Source of the DNA: Daucus carota subsp. sativus
Taxonomy: Eukaryota; Streptophyta; Magnoliopsida; Apiales; Apiaceae
Direction of reading: 5' to 3'
Assembly (NCBI RefSeq): GCF_001625215.2
Contig: NC_030384.2
Coordinates: forward strand, 40,148,390-40,212,389
DNA: 64,000 nt
In this document: one piece after another, positions 1 to 13,405 of the stretch
Layout of the letters: every line of letters starts with the position of its first letter
How positions within the stretch are numbered: position 1 is the stretch's first letter
Position numbers and translations under genes: made by a program
The notes under the pieces: generated by a model
What the model was told of the DNA's origin: nothing
The model's input: only the letters and a program-made list of their open reading frames with translations
Database searches by the model: none

Positions 1-379
1 CTTTAATATTGTAATAAGTGATATGTAATCTTTCTACAGATTTTCTTATGAACCTGTAGCGGATCGACAAATATAGTCATTCATAGGAGGTTGGTTATGA
101 TCATAGATAACAGGCGGAGATGATTGAAGTGTGAATTTTTGAAGTTATTACTTTAATTTTTAATTTTGATATGACAACTAAAATTTTAGCTAAAGGATCT
201 TCATGGTTAGAGATACTCTTAACAGTTCCAGGCTGGTTAAAGCAGCTGGAAAGTTGCGAAAAAAAGAGAGAAATTAATCCTTAATTTCAAGATACAAAGG
301 TGTATGCATCTTGAAATTATCATTCTTGTCGCAAAAACCAAGGCTTAAAAACTTCCATGTTTGTCTCAACCTGGTTGTA
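1..379. other. AT-rich intergenic sequence
   Basis: No open reading frame with recognisable protein similarity and no structured repeat was seen here. The stretch ends at the TA target site of the Stowaway element that begins at 380. Confidence 0.5.
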
Positions 380-681
380 CTCCCTCCGTCTCAATTTATA
401 GGTCCACTTTGGAAAAAAAATTTGTCCCAAAATACTTGTCCCTCTCTTCTTTCAATACAAATTTATCTACATATTAATTGTGATTTTTTTGAAACTCAAC
501 ATCATTCTCATTTCTCAATGCATTAAATCACTATATTTATTGTGATTTTTTGAAACTCAACCATATTCTCACTTATCAATGCACTAATTAATGATACATG
601 AGAAAAGATTCTATCTAACCAACTTTTTTCTTAATATGCGTGTTTATTCCAAAATGGACCTATAAATTGAGACGGAGGGAG
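380..681. mobile_element. Stowaway-type MITE (Tc1/mariner-like), copy 1
   Basis: The ends are inverted repeats of about 30 bp: CTCCCTCCGTCTCAATTTAT at the left and its complement at the right, both running on to a shared GGTCCACTTTGG-type segment. The element lies between TA dinucleotides (378-379 and 682-683), the target duplication expected of Stowaway. It has no coding capacity. The interior holds an imperfect tandem pair of about 62 bp (near 476 and 538), each copy containing TGAAACTCAAC. Known of the family: Stowaway MITEs are moved by mariner-like transposases supplied in trans. Confidence 0.88.
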
Positions 682-3621
682 TATCTTTTTTAGTCTATTG
701 TTTAGATGAATAGAAATATAATCTCATTCGGTTATAATAATTTAAGAAAAGTAAATATTAATAAATTAATCGCATTCGATGACCGTAATATGTGGAACGA
801 GTTTGATTTTAGATATATAAATAATATATATGTTAAGTATAATTGACTTTGAAAATATAATTTCACACTGAAAATTATGATAAACAATTAAATTAAACAA
901 ATTTTATTCTTAAAAATGGACACATAAAAAACGAAGGAGTATTAAACTTTGAAACATTTATCTTTTTTATAAATCAAGATATCGCAATAAACAAATTAAC
1001 AAACTAAGATATTGACCATGATGCAATGAAATATACTAGCGTATAAGAATATTATACGTGGATACCACCTTGTTGAAATGAACGTTAAAATATATAAAAG
1101 TATAAGAAAGAATACGAGATATTTGGATAAGCAATAGAGAGAGTCGGAAATAGAGTATAAAGGTACATACAAACAGTCGCTTTAGTGCGGGGTCCACAGG
1201 GACCGAGTTAGCACGTTGTGGACCCAATCAACTCGGGTTTAGCTGTCCGAGTTAGCCCCACATCTATCGAAGAATTAGAATAGTGGGACGCATGTCTCCT
1301 CTCACTCGGTTCAGACTCAGACCACCTTCCACGTGTGCTGTCCACCTATATTTGCCACGTCACATGTGAACTAATCAACCAGGAAAACGGCAATTAAGAA
1401 TTAATCCCGTTTATTAATTAATCAGATATAGGAGACTATGAACGAGGAAAAGTTGAAGAAAATAAAATATGTGAGCTGGGGTTGCCACGTGGGAGGTTAA
1501 GAACCACTCAGCTATATATTGTTTTCGTGCAAGTATTTTCTTAACCACATACTTTAAATCGAAATATTTAGTTGAATTTTATCTTTTTTCCATACGCACA
1601 AAGTTTACTAGGACACACTTTTACTAATTGTAGTTTAAGAGGTAGTTTTGTTAGAACAACGTATTTGACATTGTAAAGAATTTTTTATCTACTCGATAGA
1701 GACACCAACTTCTAGGTCCTCGCTCCACACGTTGCTAGCTTACTCCTCCGAGCCAGGGATCTAGGTTGAGGCACGGGGGACACGTGTCTCTGCTAATTTT
1801 TTTTCTTAATAAATTTCACCATTCGAAATTTTGCAAAACTATAGAAATACCTCTGTAAAATTCAAAATTATATAGGTGTTTTCCGAAAATTTCTTTGGTA
1901 CTCCTTTATAGTTCGAATTCTAGACCCGCTCCTGCTCCAACCTCGTAAAATATCATGTGTGAACTTTTTCTGAAAAAGTGGTCGGAAATAAGAACATAAG
2001 TAAAATAGAAATGAATAATTCAGTGCATGTCACCGGCCAACTTGATATGGATCCACGAAGAACAGACCACACTCTCACCAGGGTAATTAATTGATGACCA
2101 ATAAAGAATTTACTGCCATCACAAACATATCAATGGTGTATCCGCCCGTTACAGCAGAATTACAGATAGAGCAGACAGACAGACACGAAATTTATGTGAT
2201 TTTGTTTAATTAAATGCACACCAATGAGCTTCAAAGCTGAATCTAGTACCACTATTAAATATTTCGAAGTCCGCGACATCTAACATCCAAAGTCATTGCT
2301 ACGCCTCAACAATAAGTAACATTGACGTACAGGCCAACAACTACTGGAAAACTAAAACTAAATAATTTCAACCGGTTAATTTAATTTCACGACTAACATT
2401 TTTCCCTGTCCAATCATTAGTGACAATATTCTATATAGTCAACCTGAGAATCATTAGACGTGGTTAGCACAAGAATTCAAGCCAGAAAAAAAATGGGGTC
2501 CCGTGTTTTAGACGTGTTTGGGTACATGTAAGATCCCAAAAGATAAGTTGTGAAATGTACAGTTAAGTTTCGGGACAAGTCTATCAAAAAGCTGGAGCAG
2601 AAGTACACAAGTGAATCCAACCCATAACATAGCATAGCTTAGCTCCGTAGGCTTAAGCGAATGAGTTAAAAGATCTCGGCAGAGCCGCACTGCTCAGGAC
2701 ATCAAATCTTATTAGCGTCATCTTCTAATCAAGTCCTCAAACACATATATACACACACATAATGCACGCAGATATACTATTTAAAAATACGAGTCAGTGA
2801 TTCAGAAGTGCCTTGAGCCCCCAAAACCCAGAACAGATATGTATTGTTAACTCCCATCTGTAATCGTTTCCTCTACGAGTCACTTCAAATTTCCTTATCG
2901 GACTCGCTCTGCCGTTCAAATATTTATGTTCACTGTGAACCATCGTACTTATTCTTTCTGTTTTGGACATAGTCTTAAAAAGACAACTCACGAAACTTTC
3001 TTTCACTTTAACTTTAGAAAACATTTCAAATTTACTTTGAATTATAGAGGCGTTCAATTCAGTCAAACTGATTTACAGGTTCAACAATATATATGCACTG
3101 CTCATCTGCATTTATACCATTGTATGGTCAGCTTGCAGACAATATTTTCACAAGTCCTCAATGAAGATACACTTGTACTGCATGATACTACAAGTGATTT
3201 TAAACAAGCCCCGTGCAGCTTCCATTATTTTTACAAGATTCCAGCGAAAGAATATTTCATTATGAAAGCCAACTAAAAGAATGTTAATATTACAATAAAT
3301 TCAACTGAAGAATTCCTTTATATATGCAATTATCTTAACTGCAGTAAATTCACAACAATTAACACGGCCTGCTACCATTTAGGTCGCTTGTTTAACCAGA
3401 ACACTTTGGACACCAAAAGGGAACCAGATAAAATTATTTTTTTCATATGATACCTGCTAATACCTTCATTTCCATATGTAATGGGGAATGTGACCACGTC
3501 TCACGTCAAAATTAGCAGCCGTAATATGTACTCGGTACGGCTCACATTAAATTTGACAGTCGGATATCTGTACTTCTACGGGAGGTACAAAAAGGATTAT
3601 GTTCCGGTGATTTTGGCATAC
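682..3621. other. Intergenic region with G-box cluster; 3' flank of the ORP1-like gene
   Basis: No gene recognised. Two short overlapping ORFs on opposite strands near 2794-3276 have no recognisable similarity. Three CACGTG G-box cores lie at 1330-1335, 1486-1491 and 1781-1786 within a locally GC-richer stretch. The last few hundred bases before 3622 probably include the 3' UTR of the minus-strand ORP1-like gene, but I could not fix a polyadenylation site. Confidence 0.45.
1330..1786. promoter_or_regulatory. Cluster of three G-box/ABRE-like CACGTG cores
   Basis: CACGTG occurs at 1330, 1486 and 1781, with a related GCCACGTCAC site near 1354. CACGTG is the core bound by plant bZIP and bHLH factors. 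The nearest recognised gene (ORP1-like) ends rather than starts on this side, so any target would have to be an unrecognised gene or one outside the window to the left. The motif content is seen; the regulatory role is inference. Confidence 0.3.
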
Positions 3622-6600
3622 TTAGTCTACCATCTGATCAGAAGACATTTGACCAAAAATATCTGGACATGATTCCCAGTTGCCTTGCTTTCTAGCTTCC
3701 CAGTACCCACCAATATACTGGTAAGTATCGCTTCCTTTACCCTTGGCAAACCATTGTGGCATCCAACCCCTCTCCTGCATTTTACGTGCCTAAATTCCAA
3801 AGAAACAATCTTATATCAGTAGGGATACTTAGCAAGTGATTCACATTAAAAATGAAAGCAAAAAAAAAAAAAAAACCAGAGTTGGCAGGATGAGGTGCAA
3901 ACTGCAAACAGGATAATCAAAAAGGCCGATGTGACTTGGAACATGATATACATAACTTGTTTTGGGAGCCTAATTTACAATACAATGCAGTAATTTTTAC
4001 ACTATACAATCACAAGGTCACAGCAAAATAATTTTTTTTCACATGGATAGTAAGCTGTTTAAACCATGGCATCAAGCCATAGAACATCACGTCTGATTTA
4101 CTAATGAAGACATTGGTTTTTTACACCATACAATCACATGGTCGCAGCAAGATATATATTTTCAAATAGATAGTATTAAAGCTGTTTAAACCATCAAAGC
4201 AGGCAACACATGACCCTGAAGTCAACTCCTTGCTGCGTTTTGAACTCAACTTGAGACGCTGCAACTCAATACACAACAATTGCAAGAACACTCATGAACC
4301 GTAGTTTCTTTACAAGTTAACCAACATGGCACTTATATTTTTCGGTTTGCCTCAACTTTAATCTTTCTTCATATAGCTCATCTTCAAATTCATTTAAAAA
4401 GATTTACAAGTGAATCAGTAATACGATTATAGGAATCTTCCATTGACTTGAAGTAGTTACAAAGTAGAGCAAAATTGTTGTGAATATGACATCTGAGTAA
4501 TTTCGACAATCAATGATCAACATTATTGATTAAACATTACATAACAGAGAAATACTAAAGCAATGTGATAATGTAATACTAAAATCCCCTCTCAATATGA
4601 TAAACCATTGACAATGAGAGGTCAAGTAAATATGAAATTTGGCATGCACTTGAAAACTATGTAAACTCTAAAATATGTCAATTTAATTTTACCTGCCGTT
4701 GCCGCTGCTCCAGTCTCAGCTTTTCAGAATTTGCCATTTCAAATTCCCCATTTTCCAAGCATCTCTGATCAGGTCTTAGCCTTGAATCTGTTGGTGGCAA
4801 CTGGGCCTGAGGTTAAAAAAAGGTTAGTGATGCATGAAAAAGTATCTGCAGATTTTCTCAGAGATTTAGAATATGCTTGTGCACATTGGAAGAACATGCT
4901 TTGCAAGCATCCCTTTGGGTATGTAATCTCCCTATTTGGGATGTACACCTTCTACATTACAAAGCTATAAATTCGAATTAGGAACCTAAGCATCACTTGA
5001 AAGTTGAAACAGTGTGAACATATATTTACCCTCAATCCAGGGGTGATCTCATTTAGTGTGATAGCAAAGCGTGACAAGTTATATCTAGTAGGGAACTTAG
5101 GAGGTTTGCTCCGCTTCCAAAGCAGATGAGCTTCTGATTGATCAAATCCCTTTCCTTTACCAGAGAAGTCTCCATCTACATAATGCATGCTCTCATCCCA
5201 CTTCCCAAACAAAGTAGCAACCGTCTTTCCATTCTTATCTTGCACAATGCCTTGCACCTGCAAAACAATCAATTCCCATTTTACTATGTATGTTTAAACT
5301 TTAAACATCACAAATGCCTATATCTGTGGATCAAACAGGTAGCAATATACAAAAAGAAAAAGAAAAAGAAGCAAAGGTAATAGAAGCAAAGGGAGGGAGG
5401 GACCTGATGAGGATTCCGTTCTATAATCGACTGTTCCTTAAATTTAAGCTTGCATGAATAGTTACTACTTCCCTGTATCCGCATTGTGCCATAGTGATCA
5501 ACATACAGCTTCCCCAATATAAGATTGTATATAGATGTTGTGACCTGACAAGATGTAGTTTGTCAGTACAAGAACATAAAAAACAGAACATATGAACCAT
5601 TTGACTAGTACCTTACTCCACTGAAGAACTTCACCATCATCAAATTCCAGTGTCAATATGCCAACAGGATCGAGCTGAATTGAGCGACCCCAAAATTTGC
5701 TTTTCAAATTGCTATCTCCCCAAAATTTCCAGCCTGTACCCTCACAGTGACATGCTACAATCATGGGATGGTGACTAACCTATGTGACCAATTATATAGT
5801 CAATACATAGCTTTAAATATATAATTTAGTATGAAAGAGCAAGTCAGAATTATTCTCTCTATCTCTCTGTTTCCCCAGAATCAAACGAATCATAGAAAGA
5901 ACAGCAATAAGAAGTGCCTACTTATATCTCCTTGTTTTAATTCATTTATAGTACTATCCTTCAAATCATGTAATTCTAACACATAACGATAGCTATTAGC
6001 TCCTCAATCATCCCTTGGACGTACCAAAGAATGTGGTTTAACTCCTATCAAATAAACTAGGACACGCAAAGTAAACTCCACAACAATTAAAGCTGTAATG
6101 TCTAACCTTCTCAGAGAAAAAACGTAAACCTTTATCAGGAAAGTCAGCCTCATATGTCTCCCCCAGTAGTGGATTAAATGGTTTGCAATTCCTTCCCTCG
6201 GTAGAAGCATAACCAGAAACTGCAAATGCTGCTACATTCAAGATCCTCATAAGGCTATTACCCTGACAGGGAAACAACAAGAATGAATATCCAGAAAGGA
6301 GAATTCGTTTAAAACCTATAGACCCAAGTCGAATTATATACTTCACTAAAATTCAATAAAAGTAAATTTCTATACTTCATTAAAATTTAATAAGAAATGT
6401 TAACTCAAGCTTATAACAAAATGGAATATGGATTTTTATGCAGATTACATTTGTCCAACATAATAATAACAGGGAAACAATAGTTAGCTGCCCAGATGCA
6501 TCAAATAATAATCATAAAAGCAACAGGAACAATAAAACACCAAAACTTTATTTTAATTATATCATGCACCAATGAGACGAGCTGAAGGCAATCACGGAGT

Positions 6601-9600
6601 GAAAAACTTATAGTAACAGGTTAAAAAACAAGTAAATTTGACCAATTTGTTACATTGTTAGAATGATTACTTATCAACAATACCCACTTGCTTTTAAGAT
6701 TTATGTCCTTGATCATGTCTGCTTTCATATCCGGGCTCACTAACACAGACAAATACTCAAATACTGAATGCTGTTCTGGTTGTTGAATATGTTCTTAGAT
6801 TGTCTTAAAGGATAAAATCATGCCTGTGATGACTTGGTACTTGCTGCAGTAGAAAAACTCAGAAGCTGCTCATTACATTTTTTCGTAAAAACTACCCAAA
6901 CTTTTGCAACAATTATTAGATTAGACTAGGAGAAATAATAGACACCGCAATAATTGAAAAAGTAAGATAATTATCATCGTTAGAACATCTCCAATGGTGT
7001 TTTCTAAAATAATAATCAGCTAAAATTTGCTGAACCTGTAAAGTGTTGTACAATGTACTCCAATGGAGTTGTCTATAGCTTAATATAGTATTTTATTAGT
7101 ATTTTTCAAGTTGTTATAAAAAGATTAATTACTTATTGTAATAGATGATGTTGAATTTTGCTACAGGTCTCTAGATATTCAAAATATATAGCGAATACTG
7201 TATAATGGATGCATCAACACTAAAGACATGTATGATGATGTACCTTTATATCTCTTTGTAATCATACTTGTTTGAACATATAAGCAACTTTTAGTGCCAA
7301 CGATTAGAACAAATTTTGGTAAGAAAGGTGCCAAAAGTATTATTAAAGACGGAGAGGATAAAATATTAGCACCTATAATGATTTAGAGATATTGGCACCA
7401 AGGTTGGCACCCCACTGGAGATGCTCCAAGGAGAGTTAAGAACCATTTTTAAAAATAAAAATGATCAAGAGAATCATAAGCAGGCTTGATTGCTTAGAAG
7501 CCATTTAAATGCATTGGCTTCCACTCTTTTAACCATTGGAGCAAATCCGATAAATTAGTAGATTATCAGAAATATTCTCAGCAATATATGATGTGTTTGG
7601 AAAGAGTTGAGTGAACAACAACAAAGCTCGTAAAGAATACATACCCTTTTGCCCCATTCATACGCTCGATCAAGAAGATATGAATACTCAAGATCTTCAT
7701 AGCACTTTTGCAGAGAAGACAGTGGTTCGTTAAAGTACACTGGAAGACAAACTTTGGTGAGATCTTTTCCAATATTGTCTTTAATCATCGACCACAGACT
7801 TACGCTCTTTTCTTTTTCAACTGGATCAGGCAATTTCTTACGACGTTTAACTTTTGGAAAGGTAGCACCAACAGACCTAATTGAAGGGTCAACTCCGTCC
7901 CCCAACTCTGAACTAATTTCTTCATCTGATGAAAAAGATGATGTTCGATAATCCGACCCACTGCTTCTAAATGAATTTGATGATAGAAAATCTCGAGTGT
8001 CGAAGAAGGCATTATCCTCCTCATCTGTCTCTTCCTCCACAGTGTCTACTCTTTCATTATCATCTTCAGATCCACTTGCACTTGCCTCTGTTTAAAAAAA
8101 GGGTTCAAGAAAACATGTGCAGACAAAAAACATGCTGCATCTTGTATGTAACCAAATAAAGAAATTACATTACAAATTTTATTTTCCAACTGTTCCTATT
8201 ATGATCGAAGTTATACACCATGCATATATTACTGAACCATTATTTGCATTCATAAAAATTTTCTATTAACGAAATAAGTATCAGTCGCAAACTATATCAT
8301 TATTAAACATTAATCCTTTAACTCACAGGCCCTACAGCTGTACATACTACACAGGTCTCTTTGGCCAAAACTAATTAGAACTTTATGATCTATTAAAGGG
8401 CTATAATATAGAATATTGTGGAGTATATCCAACTATAAAATAATTCAAGAAAGTTTTTATTTAAAAATAACACAATCCATTAAAGAATTAAACAGTTCCT
8501 AAATCCTTATAATCATATATAGACTAATTCTGTCTACAAGCAACTGACTGTTAATGGAAAGTAATAATCGAAAAAATTCTAGGACACTTGATGCTTATGA
8601 CATCACAAAAATAGAAGTATATTCTCTGCTGCCTAGAACAAATTCAAAATAGGGTTGCACACTATGTGGTAATTTTTTAAAAATAGTTATTATAAGATGA
8701 TCTTGATGTCTGTCACCATCACACCATGTCATCATCTCTATTGCTTGAAAAGTTATTTGTGGCACCAAATGATAAGAAAAAAGTTGTACACCCTCGATAT
8801 CCATCACAGAGACGTTATTTGATTGGACAAAATGTTATATATTTAGGTGACATCCTGGCCCTGTACAATTATACTGGCTTTAGAAATTCATAAAAATGAA
8901 ACTTTGCTGAAGTTTGTTTCTTGATATGCAATCTTACCACTGTATTTCCCAAGTGTCGATCTAGAGGACTGCCCAACCTCTTTCAATTGCCTTTGACTCT
9001 CATCAACTACTGTGTTTTCCAGATCAACCTTCTCAGTCTATAAAACACAACAGATTCAAATGATGAGCTTTATAGCAATTCCTGAATATAAAAACTTATT
9101 AGAGTAAAAGTAGTCAAAGAAACAATTCATTGTATTTGATCTAGAGGTTACGGAGAGTGGGGTAAATGCCAGGGAACAAGTTTGCAGATGAAACACATAT
9201 AATATAAAAACTTCTTTTTTAGTATAAGAAGTTACTTGCTTATAAACTACAAAGAGAAAACAGAAGTAAACTTATAACAACTTCCATAATGTAAGAACTC
9301 CGAGTGTGACAACTGGTAAGATGCAAGCTGAGGAACTACTTAAACAGAAGCAGAAGAGGGGCAGAGCACAAAAGGAGGTAACTGAAGTCCGCTACACATA
9401 TTTGTCCAGCCAGAAATAGTTCAAGCAATAACTTATAAAACTATATGCAGAATGCTCTCTGTTATTTTAAGAGAATATTAACTTATTCACTAAATTATTT
9501 AGCACCATGGCAAAGGCATTTCAATTTCAAACTAGAAACCACCAGTAACTTAGTTCCCCTATTCAATGAATAGATAATGCCAGCTGCAGTGTTAGCTTAC

Positions 9601-12600
9601 AAAATATATTATTAACTTATCTCTTGAGAAATTTCACATGTGCACCCACACTGAAGTATCCTACAGTCTGGAGGATTGCAAAAAATCCTTGTATAATGAA
9701 TCAATACAGCATTACCGCATTACTTTGGTTATCAAATGAATTGCATCAACTAATGACAATATCTCTTCAGGGCTTAAATTATGTGACAATCAAGTGCTCA
9801 TTTCTAATACTAATACGACTATATTATGTTGCCTAGGTACTTCTCAGCAATTTTCACTGCCGCACAAGAAATTCCATCTCTTATAACAAACACAAAGATG
9901 TACTTTACTGTTATTTTTAACTTCAGACACTATTTCTTACTCCACTAAAAATCTAACTGTTACCGCAAATTTGCAATGTAGTACTAACTCCAACCATCCA
10001 CATCTTCCATGTTCATTATTTTCTCATATATTTATAATTTATAATAAGCTACTACATATGAGCTATTGACAACACTGTCCCCATCCAATAAAAAGAGCGG
10101 GAGGATCAAATCCCATCAAGAACAGAATGGACCAATGTTACATACAGAATTTACTGTCAAGTTTTACCTACTCACGAGGTAATATCCTGTTGTTAATTCT
10201 AATACTCCACGTATAGATTTCAAGAAAAAAATATTCAACTACTTACAGGATTAACATAAGATTACATTGTGCTAGAATTAAACAATAAAGGACATAAACA
10301 ATGCTAGTGTGGTTGTACACTGTTTCAAACTTATTTATTATGTATAGATTTTAATTTGAAAAAATATGTAAGCTTTACATATTATTAGTTATTACACAGA
10401 GAGAGAAGTCGGCCCAACTATGCATCCGCATGTACACAACTATGCATCCACATGTACACAACTATGAAAGCATCCGCATGCAGTCTGTTTGCTGAGTTTT
10501 TAACGTACATAATCCGAAAATTGTTATAATGAATTACAATAATGAGGATTAAAAAGAATGTGTGTGTGTGTGTGTGTGTATTAAAATCAAGGATCACATA
10601 CATAGTAGTAGGAAATCACACAGAAACCTATCACAAAGGACATTAAGCAGCGAACCTAGAGCATTGTAGTTTCTCTTCAATCTAACACAAGCTTTTATTT
10701 TACTTGGTACTTTTCGATTAACCATTTCTTTTTGGCAAAATAAGTTTCCACTTCACTAAAAAATAGAACTTATTTTACTTCTCCTCAGAACTTAGAACAT
10801 TAGGTCTTACTTAGGGATCTCATATTTGCTGCAATTTGTTTTGTATGTCAAACAACATTTTAAGAAAGCCTAATAGTTGTTTTTTGGTTAAAGAAAGAAC
10901 ATCTACTAGTACAAGGTCAACAAAATTTCACAGATAACTTTTATAAGAACAATGAAAATATAATTTTAATAAAGTATACACGGTAGTCAGGTACTTATGA
11001 AATTTAAAAGCTAACCATACAAAGGTCTATACAAATAGGTTTAATAATCATACAATGATCTAAAAGTCTACTTCATAAGCTTATGGAACACTTATTAGGT
11101 AAAACCCAACAATTAAGATATTAGATATTTGCTATTCACACAATGCTGCTGCAGAACAAATTATCAAGGGATGACTGAACAGTAGGTTACAAACCATTCT
11201 GTCCAGGAGATACTGAAGAGAAATTATGATATTGAACAGCATAATTGTTTTAGTAGTCATTATGTGTACCTCTAAATGTCGCAGTGTGTCGATCAATAGC
11301 CAATGCTGCTGCCGCACAAGAATAAGTTGATTCTGCAGGGATGCAAACTCATTCCTCATTATTTGTTCACTATCCTGGATAGCTGCCTCACTTACACACT
11401 CTTCCAACAGACGCTGCCGTAACTTCTCTGTTGAAACAGCAATATTATCTATGGGAGCCATTAAGTCGCCATTGGACATTCGAGGGAACATGCCTTTCAC
11501 AGCATGCAATGCTTCAAGCCATTGCTGGCGATCCTCTTGTGTTTCTGCTCTCATGTGCAGCCTCTTCGTTCCCGTAAAAATAGAAAACCTTTTATCATCT
11601 GACCTGCTTTCTCGAATTGAAGAAACCTGTAACATACGAAATAAATGACAAATGCACAACACCTCAAATGCAATAGTTACGCAGAAAGTATTCATACGAA
11701 TATCCTTCTATACAACATAGAAGACATCGACATAAAAATTCATCACCCCTCTAATCTTGTAGCAGATAAAACTGTCATGAAAAGAAAACCAGTAATTCAA
11801 TTCAAAAAACTCAGGCTATATATATACAACAAACACCTCCACTGGAACTCACAAACATCACAACACACAAGCAAACACACATTAGTGTCTAAACACAGCC
11901 ACTTATGAGACCGCTGTCAACATATAACTAATAATTAAAATGTAGGTATATGAATTTTTTTTGAACACAGAAACCCGGAGTCCGGACTCGAAAGCTAAAC
12001 CATACATATACTCAATCATGCAAAATAAGACCACAAAACTTGTATTTTGTCACAACACATTCAACAAAAAAACAATCTACATACAAAACATGAATCATAC
12101 TCATCTTTCAGGAAAAAATAAATAAATCAAACCTTGAGATGAACTTCACCAACAGGAGTATTAGTATGCCTACTACTGCCAACAGCATTAACAACACTTC
12201 TACTTTTGGGAATCCTCTTGTGCGAATCCTCTCCGATAATTTTAAATCCCTTGACACTCTCAGAATCAATCACAATCTTATCGGGTCCATGAATCTTATA
12301 ATAAGAAACGACACCGTCTTGCAGCACAAACCATCTCGGCCTCCATCCTTTGCCATAATTCACCCACTTGTGCAGCACTCCACATATCCCGTTCCCCACG
12401 AAAATATCATTGATTTTCGCATCTATATGATTATTCGAATCCGAATTGGTGTTGATGTGGCTGTGTACTTGGTTGCTCGAGTTCCTGATCGGGTCGGATC
12501 TACCCGAATTCGACGACGCCGGCATCGCCGCCGTGGTTGTAATCGCCGCGAAAGTTATTTGATTGCGAAACGACGATCCACAACAGAACGGATTATGCAT
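3622..12600 (-). CDS. ORP1: Oxysterol-binding protein-related protein, ORP1-type (PH + ORD)
   Basis: Ten exons, in transcript order: 12133-12600, 11270-11626, 8938-9037, 7645-8087, 6107-6262, 5612-5779, 5404-5544, 5030-5257, 4693-4806, 3622-3789. They encode 780 residues, with phase conserved at all nine introns. A PH domain covers residues about 72-201 (WRPRWFVL at 86-93) and is split by intron 1. A helical segment follows, then an acidic Ser-rich stretch around 305-350, then the ORD lipid-binding domain. The ORD shows [12 protein letters not shown] (483-494) and the family fingerprint as EKVSHHPM (507-514), then KFWGRSIQL and a C-terminal GGYWEAR. Family knowledge: ORPs transfer or sense sterols and phosphoinositides at membrane contacts; the PH domain targets membranes. 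The start at 12600 gives MHNPFCC, close to the MHPFCC start I recall for ORP1 proteins. Fingerprint position 8 is Met rather than Pro. Assignment to ORP1 rather than ORP2 is less sure than the family. Confidence 0.95.
4006..4195. repeat. Imperfect tandem repeat in the last ORP1-like intron
   Basis: Two related blocks about 120 bp apart share a TTTTTACAC.ATACAATCACA-type segment, a GGTC.CAGCAA segment and AGCTGTTTAAACCAT. They lie wholly inside intron 9 (3790-4692). Similarity is diverged, so this is an old local duplication. Confidence 0.6.
6985..7434. mobile_element. MITE-like element with GARCATCTCCARTGG ends, in ORP1-like intron 4
   Basis: The left end reads GAACATCTCCAATGG and the right end is the inverted CCACTGGAGATGCTC, an inverted repeat of about 15 bp enclosing 450 bp of AT-rich, non-coding sequence. 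A clear target duplication was not found, so the superfamily is uncertain. It sits in the intron between 6262 and 7645 and does not disturb the splice sites. The same end motif recurs in truncated form near 54352. Confidence 0.6.
10425..10490. repeat. Short tandem repeats in ORP1-like intron 2
   Basis: The unit ACAACTATGCATCC(G/A)CATGT, about 21 bp, is present roughly two and a half times. A (GT)n microsatellite follows at about 10559-10578. Both lie in the large intron between 9037 and 11270. Confidence 0.75.
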
Positions 12601-13156
12601 AATCGGGAGATGACGTGGCGGTGATCATTGGATTGCGTGTCGGCGATGATCAGATTTCATTATGTGAGAGAGAGAGAGAGAGGGAGAGAGATGAGAGAGA
12701 TGATTAAATTGGTGAGAATACAGGTAGAAAATCGGTTAGGGATTAGTTTTAGATATGGATGTGTATACGTCGACGTAAGTGTATGTATAGGTTTAGAGAG
12801 AGAATATAGGAGGCGTCGGAGATTGAAATCCCGGTGACAGAGGAGATGAGAGAAGTGGAGTAAGAAATGTGTTGGAATACAACAAAGTTTATATACGAGT
12901 CCGCTTTGTATCTATTCGATTCTTTTTTAAAAGATTTGAGCGACTCAATTCTCAAATGATTTTCATATGATTATGATTTTCATATGATTCTGGAATTTTC
13001 GAATTTATCATGTTTTTATAAATTATTTCAGTTTAATTAATATGCATGAAATGATATTTTGATGAAATTTATATTTGTATGTTAAATACTTTTTCCCAAA
13101 AAAACACCGTTCATTTTCAATAGTTCACTATTACGACGAGAGAATAAAAAAACATA
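12601..13156 (-). promoter_or_regulatory. 5' UTR and promoter region of the ORP1-like gene
   Basis: This lies directly upstream of the minus-strand start at 12600. A GA/CT microsatellite occupies about 12665-12690, as is common in plant 5' UTRs. I could not fix a transcription start. Short plus-strand ORFs here are GA-repeat translations without recognisable similarity. Confidence 0.45.
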
Positions 13157-13403
13157 GGGGTCGTTTGGGTAAATTTAAAATAAGTACTTATCACTTAAAG
13201 TAAATAAGTGGAGTAGAAGTTAAAAACAAATTAAGACTTATAAGTGGTTAAAATGTTTGAGAAATAAGTAGAAGTCCTGGAACAAAAGTTGGCATTCTTA
13301 GCTTTTTATAAGTGCTTCTTGGTTTTTTATACAAACAGTACGAATAAGTGTTTCTAACTTATAAACCCAGAAGCCTGGCTTTTAAGCCCTCCCAAACACC
13401 CCC
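13157..13403. mobile_element. GGGGYCGTTTGGG MITE family, copy A
   Basis: About 247 bp, with inverted ends GGGGTCGTTTGGG and CCCAAACACCCCC. The interior carries the family's repeated AAATAAGT and ATAAGTGCTTCT motifs in both orientations. The flanking triplets are ATA and ATG, a near match to the 3-bp target duplication of the intact copies at 50528 and 59354. It is non-coding. Ends of this type with 3-bp duplications suggest PIF/Harbinger (Tourist-like), but the triplets are not the classical TWA, so the superfamily is tentative. Confidence 0.75.
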
Positions 13404-13405
13404 AT

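Noticed and set aside
880..945. Possible degraded Stowaway end (GGACACATAAAAAACGAAGGAGTA)
   Set aside because: Only one weak end is visible, with no partner inverted repeat.
2794..3276. Overlapping ORFs of 90 (-) and 116 (+) codons
   Set aside because: No recognisable family on either strand and the two largely exclude each other; likely chance.
12139..12624. 161-codon plus-strand ORF
   Set aside because: It is the exact antisense of ORP1-like exon 1, whose PH-domain protein matches its family; the plus-strand product is rich in Ser, Asn and Arg with no domain.
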